DNA of 64,000 nucleotides, taken from the NCBI RefSeq assembly GCF_044904605.1, contig NZ_JADIKI010000022.1, positions 558,001 through 622,000 of the forward strand, read 5' to 3'. A program made the translations under genes and the position numbers. This DNA comes from Dyella_B humi (lineage in GTDB: Bacteria; Pseudomonadota; Gammaproteobacteria; Xanthomonadales; Rhodanobacteraceae). Below the pieces are notes generated by a model, which was given only the letters and a program-made list of their open reading frames with translations, ran no database searches and was not told the origin of the DNA. Below, piece after piece: positions 59,321-64,000 of the stretch (positions are counted from its first letter, which is position 1; each line of letters opens with the position of its first letter).

Positions 59321-59755
59321 TCAGTTCAGATCTTTTATCCAGCGTTCGTATTGGGCTTTGGAGATGCGATTTCCATTGTGAGAAACGTAGAGGAAGTCGT
59401 TGGCCAGCGGTGGGTACGCATTGGCATCGTCCTTGGTGATGTACTTCTTGCCGTTTGCCAGTTGCGTGAACGATGGCGGCGATGCGGTGGAGGGTGCAGG
59501 CGGCACTGTGGAGTTGATGATGACCTGGCCCTGTGTCGTGTTGAACGTGGCGCCACTGGCGCCGGGGCTGTTATTGGCCGCGCCAGGCGTCGGCAAAGTC
59601 GCTGGTGGTGCGCTGGTCGTGCTTTGCGTGGCTGGCATCGATGGAGTCGATTGCGCCGGCTGTGTTGGCTGTGTTTGCGTTTGCGCCCATGCGGCACCTG
59701 CTGCGAGCAGGCTCGTGCCGAGGATGGAGAGATGGGTGGGGGTACGATTTTTCAT
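59321..59755 (-). CDS. Hypothetical exported protein with Thr/Pro/Ala-rich linker
   Basis: A 144-residue protein with a signal peptide (about 1-25, ending 'AAWAQ'). A low-complexity stretch of Thr/Pro/Ser/Ala/Gln (about 26-65) is followed by a small domain ending 'ITKDDANAYPPLANDFLYVS' and 'ISKAQYERWIKDLN'. I recognise no family. A periplasmic location is likely. The ATG at 59755 was chosen because it starts the signal peptide. Confidence 0.7.
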   Translation of the reverse strand: MKNRTPTHLSILGTSLLAAGAAWAQTQTQPTQPAQSTPSMPATQSTTSAPPATLPTPGAANNSPGASGATFNTTQGQVIINSTVPPAPSTASPPSFTQLANGKKYITKDDANAYPPLANDFLYVSHNGNRISKAQYERWIKDLN

Positions 59756-59905
59756 TTGGATAGCTCCATGCAACGCTTGATGGAACCGCTGCACCATAGC
59801 CATGGGCATCATGCATCGGTCTCCCAAGCTCGATGTGCACATTAGCAATGCAGCTGTAAATGTCAGCAGAATACACATGTCACCATTCCGTGAAGGCACA
59901 CTCCA

Positions 59906-61165
59906 TTGAGCGAACTTTTACTCGACCGGAAAACTCTAACGCTCTCACAAGCGCGTGCATTGCAACTGGCGGCACAAGGATTGCTGCAGGCACCTCGCCG
60001 ACGCGCACGCCGCGATGATCTGATCGCCACGATCCAGCGCATGCGACTGCTGCAGATCGACAGCATCCACGTCGTCGCGCGCAGTCCGTATTTAGTGTTG
60101 TACGCCCGACTTGGCGACTACCCGCTCGCTTGGCTGGAAGAAGCGCTGGAGGTTGGGCGCATTGCCGAATGCTGGGCACATGAAGCCTGTTTTGTCACAG
60201 CCGCCGATATCGGGCTGCACCGCGCGTGGCGTGCGCAGTCGGAAAGCAATCACTGGGCAGACAAGCATGCGGCGCGTGCGCGGGATGCCAACCTCAAAGA
60301 AATGCATGTCTTGCTCGAACGTGTGCGCACGTCAGGAGCGGTGCGCGCTTCCGATTTCGAGCGCACCGATCGCGGCGTTTCCGGTTGGTGGGAATGGAAG
60401 CCGGAAAAACGCTGGCTAGAAGCATGGTTCGCCTCGGGCGAGCTCATGGTCACGCGACGCGAACGTTTTCAGCGTGTCTACGATTTGGCGGAGCGTGTGC
60501 TGACCAAGCTGGATCCGCCACTTGACGCTTCCACATCGACATTGCCCCCTGATGACATCCGCCGACGCTTCATCCTGGACAGCGTGCGCGCGCTCGGCAT
60601 TACACAGGCGCGATGGATTGCCGATTACTTTCGCCTCAAACCTGCCGTGGATGAACGCGAACTCGCGCCCTTGCTCGCCTCGGGCGAATTGCTGTGCGTG
60701 CAGGTAAGAGGTTGGGATAGCGCCGCCTACGTTCATCGCGATCATGCACCGTTGCTCGACAGCGCCTTTGCGGGACGGCTACGCGCCACGCATACCGCGT
60801 TGCTTTCGCCTTTCGATCCGTTGGTGTGGGATCGGGCGCGTGTGCGAGCCATGTTCGATTTCGACTACACCATCGAATGTTATGTGCCTGCGGCCAAGCG
60901 ACGTTATGGGTATTACGTGCTGCCGATCCTGCATCGCGGACGCTTGATCGGCCGGCTCGATGCCAAAGCCCACCGCGCCGAAGGCATGTTCGAGGTCAAG
61001 GCGCTATTCCTCGAAGAGAGCGTAACGCCGACGGAACGCATGCTGGCGGAGTTGGCGCAAGCCATTGCTGCCATGGCGACATGGCACGGCACGCCAAGGA
61101 TTCGGCTTGGGCGCTGCCGGCCGGCCCAGGTGGCGGCAGCGCTGCGCGCGCACTGGCGCGGCTGA
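59906..61165 (+). CDS. YcaQ-family DNA glycosylase-like winged-helix protein
   Basis: A 419-residue protein of the HTH_42 family, which includes E. coli YcaQ and Streptomyces AZL, interstrand cross-link glycosylases. The N-terminal 'TLSQARALQLAAQGLL' is the family opening, and 'RMRLLQIDSIHVVARSPYLV' carries the QxD-type catalytic motif ('LQID'). 'YDLAERVLTKLDPP' and 'LLSPFDPLVWDRARVRAMFD' and 'ECYVPAAKRRYGYYVLPILH' follow in order. It uses a TTG start at 59906 with AAGG upstream. Divergent from the hypothetical exported protein. Confidence 0.87.
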   Translation: MSELLLDRKTLTLSQARALQLAAQGLLQAPRRRARRDDLIATIQRMRLLQIDSIHVVARSPYLVLYARLGDYPLAWLEEALEVGRIAECWAHEACFVTAADIGLHRAWRAQSESNHWADKHAARARDANLKEMHVLLERVRTSGAVRASDFERTDRGVSGWWEWKPEKRWLEAWFASGELMVTRRERFQRVYDLAERVLTKLDPPLDASTSTLPPDDIRRRFILDSVRALGITQARWIADYFRLKPAVDERELAPLLASGELLCVQVRGWDSAAYVHRDHAPLLDSAFAGRLRATHTALLSPFDPLVWDRARVRAMFDFDYTIECYVPAAKRRYGYYVLPILHRGRLIGRLDAKAHRAEGMFEVKALFLEESVTPTERMLAELAQAIAAMATWHGTPRIRLGRCRPAQVAAALRAHWRG

Positions 61166-61167
61166 AG

Positions 61168-61563
61168 TCAGTGCGAAGTTGCCGTGCTGCTGGTGTTGGA
61201 AGTGCAGCTCCGTCCTTGCAGCGCGTCGCGCAGTTGCTGGCTGAGGCCCATGCAACGATTGGCAAGATACGGGCGCACGCGCAGGTCGCCGGCCTCCTGC
61301 AGCAGCGTATCGCGCATTGCCTGATACTGCGTTTGCAGCGTATCGGTCTGATAAATGCCGGCGGCGCGATGGCATGCCAGATAACTGTTTAGATAGGCAT
61401 CGCAGGCGGAGATGCCGGTAATGGCCTGGGTATTTAAAGTGGCCGGTGCTGCTGGTTTTTTAACTGCATGACTGCATCCGAACAGGAACAGCGTGGATGC
61501 GAAAACGGCTACTCCCGCCAAGTCGGTCAATCGAAAGAAAGGTGCTGCATTACCTGGTTTCAT
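61168..61563 (-). CDS. Predicted lipoprotein, Cys-containing helical
   Basis: A 131-residue protein with a lipoprotein-type signal (lipobox LFGC at about residue 30). The mature part holds conserved-looking Cys in 'ISACDAYLNSYLACH' and later 'NRCMGLSQQLRDALQGRSC', arranged as helices, perhaps two disulfides. I recognise no family. It converges on the YcaQ-like gene with 2 bp between. Confidence 0.7.
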   Translation of the reverse strand: MKPGNAAPFFRLTDLAGVAVFASTLFLFGCSHAVKKPAAPATLNTQAITGISACDAYLNSYLACHRAAGIYQTDTLQTQYQAMRDTLLQEAGDLRVRPYLANRCMGLSQQLRDALQGRSCTSNTSSTATSH

Positions 61564-61838
61564 GAAGTTTCATCACAAAGTCATCACAATTGTTGCCTAA
61601 GCATACTGGGCAAAAGACTGTTCCTTGAACGCCATTCCTTTACGCCATCATTTGCGAGTATGATGAATGCACTGTGTTTGCCTTAGGTCACCAGAGTCAC
61701 GTGACCCGATGCGTCGATTACGATCTGCCTCATCGCTCACCCCTTGGGTTTTCCTTAGCACACCAGTAAGCAGGCCCCCGTTTTTGCGGGGTCGAGTCTT
61801 TTTTAACGTTAGAAAACTTGAGTTTCGGAGTGAGCAAC
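61564..61838 (+). promoter_or_regulatory. Long leader of the first cold-shock gene
   Basis: A 275-bp upstream region without a gene. It contains CATCACAAAGTCATCACAA near its start, similar to the repeats before the other two csp genes, and a good -10 box TATGAT at 61659-61664, giving a ~168-nt 5' UTR. Near its end a GC-rich hairpin (CCCCG 61776-61780 / CGGGG 61787-61791) is followed by TCTTTTTT, like a terminator inside the leader. Confidence 0.55.
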
Positions 61839-62048
61839 ATGTCTGATCGTCAGATCGGTACCGTCAAATGGTTTAACGATGCCAAGGGTTTCGGCTTCAT
61901 CAGCCGCGACAACGGCCCGGATGTATTCGTGCATTTCCGCGCGATCCAGGGCAATGGCTTCAAGAGCCTGCAGGAAGGCCAGAAGGTGAGCTTCAAGGTG
62001 GTGCAGGGCCAGAAGGGCCTGCAAGCCGATGAAGTGATGCCAGCCTAA
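61839..62048 (+). CDS. Cold-shock protein (CspA family), first copy
   Basis: A 69-residue single-domain OB-fold protein. RNP1 is 'KGFGFI' and RNP2 'VFVHF', and the sequence opens 'QIGTVKWFNDAKGFGFISRD'. It binds single-stranded RNA/DNA and melts mRNA structure in the cold. The ATG at 61839 follows GGAG. It is the first of three csp genes in 1.2 kb, each with its own terminator. Confidence 0.94.
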   Translation: MSDRQIGTVKWFNDAKGFGFISRDNGPDVFVHFRAIQGNGFKSLQEGQKVSFKVVQGQKGLQADEVMPA

Positions 62049-62070
62049 TCGTCTATATAGATCGATTTAA

Positions 62071-62105
62071 AAAAAGCCGGGCGCAATACCCGGCTTTTTG
62101 TTTTT
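62071..62105 (+). terminator. Terminator of the first csp gene
   Basis: AAAAAGCCGGG (62071-62081) pairs with CCCGGCTTTTT (62089-62099), then GTTTTT. Confidence 0.9.
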
Positions 62106-62141
62106 CGCAGTAAAGCGGCGATTATCAAATGTGATTCAGCG

Positions 62142-62333
62142 CGTGAATTTTCCATCACATATCGATTCACAGAAATTATTATGCTTTGCCCCACTGGCTG
62201 GCCGGAAACCGCGTATTCGCCAAGTGCTTATAGCGGAGCGCGTGATTGGGATATCGGCGTGCCGGTAGGCCGCTTGCTCGGGTGGGCTGCGGTTCTCAAA
62301 TTAAGTTAGCGCTTGAACGGATGAGGTAAGGTC
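62142..62333 (+). promoter_or_regulatory. Promoter and leader of the second csp gene
   Basis: The block CGTGAATTTTCCATCACAT ... TTCACAGAAATTATTATGCT (62142-62185) closely matches 62645-62688 before the third gene. TATGCT (62180-62185) is a plausible -10, giving a ~140-nt leader. The leader end (CTCGGGTGGG ... TCTCAAA ... GCTTGAACGGA) also resembles the third gene's. Confidence 0.6.
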
Positions 62334-62564
62334 ATGTCGGAACAGGATGCAACGGGCACAGTCAAATGGTTCAACGACGCCAAGGGATTCGGGTTCATCA
62401 GCGCCGATACGGGCGGTGACCTGTTCGTGCACTTCAAGTCGATCAAAGGCAATGGCTTTCGATCGCTTAAGGAAGGCCAGAAGGTCAAGTTCCAAGTAAA
62501 GCAAGGACCGAAAGGCTTGCAGGCTGAAGAGGTAGAGGCAGTGAGCGACCACAAGCCTCGTTGA
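62334..62564 (+). CDS. Cold-shock protein, second copy
   Basis: A 76-residue CspA-family protein: 'GTVKWFNDAKGFGFISADTG', RNP2 'LFVHF'. It differs from copies 1 and 3 in the loop ('GDLFVHFKSIKGNGFRSLKE') and has a short charged tail, so it may have distinct RNA preference. The ATG at 62334 follows GAGG. Confidence 0.94.
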   Translation: MSEQDATGTVKWFNDAKGFGFISADTGGDLFVHFKSIKGNGFRSLKEGQKVKFQVKQGPKGLQAEEVEAVSDHKPR

Positions 62565-62584
62565 GAGTCTGAAATGCATTTTTG

Positions 62585-62619
62585 AAAAAGCCAGGTTCCA
62601 GCCTGGCTTTTTCGTTTTT
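62585..62619 (+). terminator. Terminator of the second csp gene
   Basis: AAAAAGCCAGG (62585-62595) pairs with CCTGGCTTTTT (62602-62612), then CGTTTTT. Confidence 0.9.
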
Positions 62620-62644
62620 AATGATGCCCGGAGTGAGTTTATTA

Positions 62645-62834
62645 CGTGAATTTCTCATCACATTTCCTTTCACGAAAGTCATTATGCTGTATTTACTGTG
62701 TCTGCTCGGTTAGGCGCGCTCGCAGTGCGGCAGGCAAATCCGCACGCCCCCACCCGATCTTTGCAAACCCAGTAAGCCGTCGACTCGGGTGGGTCGGCTG
62801 GTCTCAAAAGTCAGATGCTTGAATGGAGTGATTT
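62645..62834 (+). promoter_or_regulatory. Promoter and leader of the third csp gene
   Basis: CGTGAATTTCTCATCACAT ... TTCACGAAAGTCATTATGCT (62645-62688) repeats the element before the second csp gene. TATGCT at 62683-62688 gives a leader of about 140 nt, ending in CTCGGGTGGG and TCTCAAAAG before the ribosome site GGAG. Confidence 0.6.
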
Positions 62835-63050
62835 ATGTCGGGCGAACGTGAAACTGGCACAGTGAAATGGTTCAACGATGCCAAGGGTTTTGGCTTTATC
62901 CAGCGCGAGAACGGCCCTGATGTGTTCGTGCATTTCCGCGCGATCCAGGGCAATGGTTTTAAGAGCTTGAAGGAAGGCCAAAGGGTCGAGTTCAAAGTGG
63001 TGCAAGGGCAAAAGGGATTGCAGGCGGATGAGGTGACCGAGGCGAAGTAA
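62835..63050 (+). CDS. Cold-shock protein, third copy
   Basis: A 71-residue CspA-family protein, most similar to copy 1 ('NGPDVFVHFRAIQGNGFKSL' is identical to copy 1). RNP1 'KGFGFI' and RNP2 'VFVHF' are intact. The ATG at 62835 follows GGAG. It ends at a terminator. Confidence 0.94.
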   Translation: MSGERETGTVKWFNDAKGFGFIQRENGPDVFVHFRAIQGNGFKSLKEGQRVEFKVVQGQKGLQADEVTEAK

Positions 63051-63072
63051 CCCCTCGGTATCCATGGCATGC

Positions 63073-63101
63073 AGGCCGGCGCATACGCCGGCCTTTTTGT
63101 T
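63073..63101 (+). terminator. Terminator of the third csp gene
   Basis: AGGCCGGCG (63073-63081) pairs with CGCCGGCCT (63086-63094), loop CATA, followed by five T. Confidence 0.9.
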
Positions 63102-63127
63102 TCCCTGTCACCAGGTAAGCTGCACCG

Positions 63128-64000
63128 ATGTCAGCGTTTCCCGAATCGTCTTTGGCGTCTTCCGCCGCCACCCTCGTCGTGCCTGTCACGGCCGCTGATG
63201 GCGCGCGCAGCGAATTGATCTGTGTGGAGCCTGCCGCATACCCGAACCAAATGGTGTATTGGCTACCAGCTATGGGCGTACCCGCGAAGCATTATTTGCC
63301 ATTGGCGGAAGCCCTTGCCGCGCGCGGTATCGCCGTGGCCTTGCACGAATGGCGTGGCATCGGTTCTAGCGATCGCCGCGCCAGTCGAGCCAGTGATTGG
63401 GGTTATCACGAGTTGCTCGAAGCCGATCTGGCGGCGGGCGTGCGCGAAGCCAGGACACGCTGGCCGCAAGCGAAATGCTGGTTGGGTGGACATAGTTTGG
63501 GCGGACAACTGGCCTGTCTTTATGCCAGCCTTCAGCGTGACGAGTTTGCGGGCATCGCGTTGGTCGCGAGCGGTGCGCCTTATTGGCGGAACTTTGCGTA
63601 TGCACCCCTGATCTTTGCAGCGCTTGCGCTCGCGACGCCGTTGGCGAAATCGCTCGGCTACCTGCCGGGGCGACGGATTGGCTTCGGCGGCAATGAAGCG
63701 CGCGGCGTCATTGCGGATTGGTCGCGCAGCGGACGCACCGGACGCTATGCCGCCAGCGGCACGCCGGTGGATTTCGAACGTCAGCTTGCGGGGCTGCATG
63801 TGCCGATAGTGGCATTGCGCCTGCGTGACGATTGGCTCGCACCGGCGCGTTCGCTGGCATGGTTGCTCGACAAGATGCCGCGCACATCGCAGCACGTCGG
63901 CATCGTTGCGCCGGATCAGCTCGCAGGGCAGACGGCGGATCACTTCACCTGGATGAAAGTGCCCGACGGCATCGCCGCGCAATTGGCGGAATGGATGGAT
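63128..64000 (+). CDS. Alpha/beta hydrolase, truncated by the window end
   Basis: The frame from ATG 63128 stays open for 291 codons to the end of the window, so the C-terminus is missing. It encodes an alpha/beta hydrolase of the YheT/COG4757-like type. The oxyanion and early strand are 'MVYWLPAMGVPAKHYLPLAE', the segment 'HEWRGIGSSDRRAS' follows, and the nucleophile elbow is 'WLGGHSLGGQLACLYAS' (GHSLGG). A catalytic Asp is probable in 'LRLRDDWLAPA', with the His beyond, possibly in 'TADHFTWMK'. The substrate is unknown. Confidence 0.85.
   Translation, partial: MSAFPESSLASSAATLVVPVTAADGARSELICVEPAAYPNQMVYWLPAMGVPAKHYLPLAEALAARGIAVALHEWRGIGSSDRRASRASDWGYHELLEADLAAGVREARTRWPQAKCWLGGHSLGGQLACLYASLQRDEFAGIALVASGAPYWRNFAYAPLIFAALALATPLAKSLGYLPGRRIGFGGNEARGVIADWSRSGRTGRYAASGTPVDFERQLAGLHVPIVALRLRDDWLAPARSLAWLLDKMPRTSQHVGIVAPDQLAGQTADHFTWMKVPDGIAAQLAEWMD

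Noticed and set aside
63263..63982. Minus-strand 239-codon frame at the window end
   Set aside because: Antisense to the alpha/beta hydrolase, whose GHSLGG nucleophile motif on the plus strand is clear.

Overview
This 64 kb window is high-GC chromosomal DNA, densely packed with short operons. The gene set (a metNIQ methionine importer, an ECF sigma factor paired with a YCII protein, several GH18 chitinases, OMPLA, PBP4, SelO, YajQ, a RAYT transposase with REP elements) and the style of the intergenic palindromes suggest a gammaproteobacterium of the order Xanthomonadales. I infer Rhodanobacteraceae (a Dyella, Luteibacter or Rhodanobacter relative) from overall resemblance only; there is no rRNA or tRNA in the window to confirm it. 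No prophage, CRISPR array or integrated element is visible.

Layout. 0-9 kb: a DUF3455 protein, a ChaA-type antiporter, a REP-associated tyrosine transposase beside a REP pair, an ArsR/SRPBCC operon with two operator-like palindromes, a YCII + ECF sigma operon, an MHS-type transporter, a YXWGXW repeat protein and a 2OG-Fe(II) oxygenase. 9-17 kb: a membrane-anchored Mrr-like nuclease with an altered catalytic motif, two paralogous small proteins of unknown function, an operon of a chemoreceptor and an EAL-GGDEF protein, a HicAB toxin-antitoxin pair and an MFS exporter. 17-31 kb: two tandem secreted GH18 chitinases with duplicated leaders, a sulfotransferase, a second YXWGXW protein, DinB, SDR, ThpR and methyltransferase genes, a third chitinase and an S10 carboxypeptidase. 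31-46 kb: an OPT oligopeptide transporter, two rRNA-modification enzymes, SelO, an SH3 protein, a secreted FKBP, DAHP synthase behind an aromatic leader peptide and attenuator, YajQ and various oxidoreductases. 46-64 kb: a rhomboid protease, a histone H1-like protein, lipoproteins, a probable C-rich-loop small RNA upstream of pncB, metNIQ, glutathione peroxidase, PBP4, a MATE pump, SlyD, OMPLA, a YcaQ-like glycosylase, three tandem cold-shock genes with long leaders, and a truncated alpha/beta hydrolase.

How the genes connect. Three GH18 enzymes and an oligopeptide transporter fit a polymer-degrading lifestyle. The EAL-GGDEF protein and YajQ are both linked by family to c-di-GMP. Much of the regulation appears to act on RNA: the aroG-type attenuator, the cold-shock leaders, the small RNA candidate, and many bidirectional hairpins between convergent genes. 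At least four families of palindromic repeats decorate the intergenic spaces.

The most notable observations are the DAHP synthase attenuator (39094-39229), the structured RNA candidate with C-rich loops (about 49730-49848), the triplicated cold-shock module (61.6-63.1 kb), a nearly identical 139-bp tract shared by the two YXWGXW genes, and paired operator-like palindromes at the ArsR operon. All functional statements come from reading the sequence and recalled family knowledge; no database search was run.
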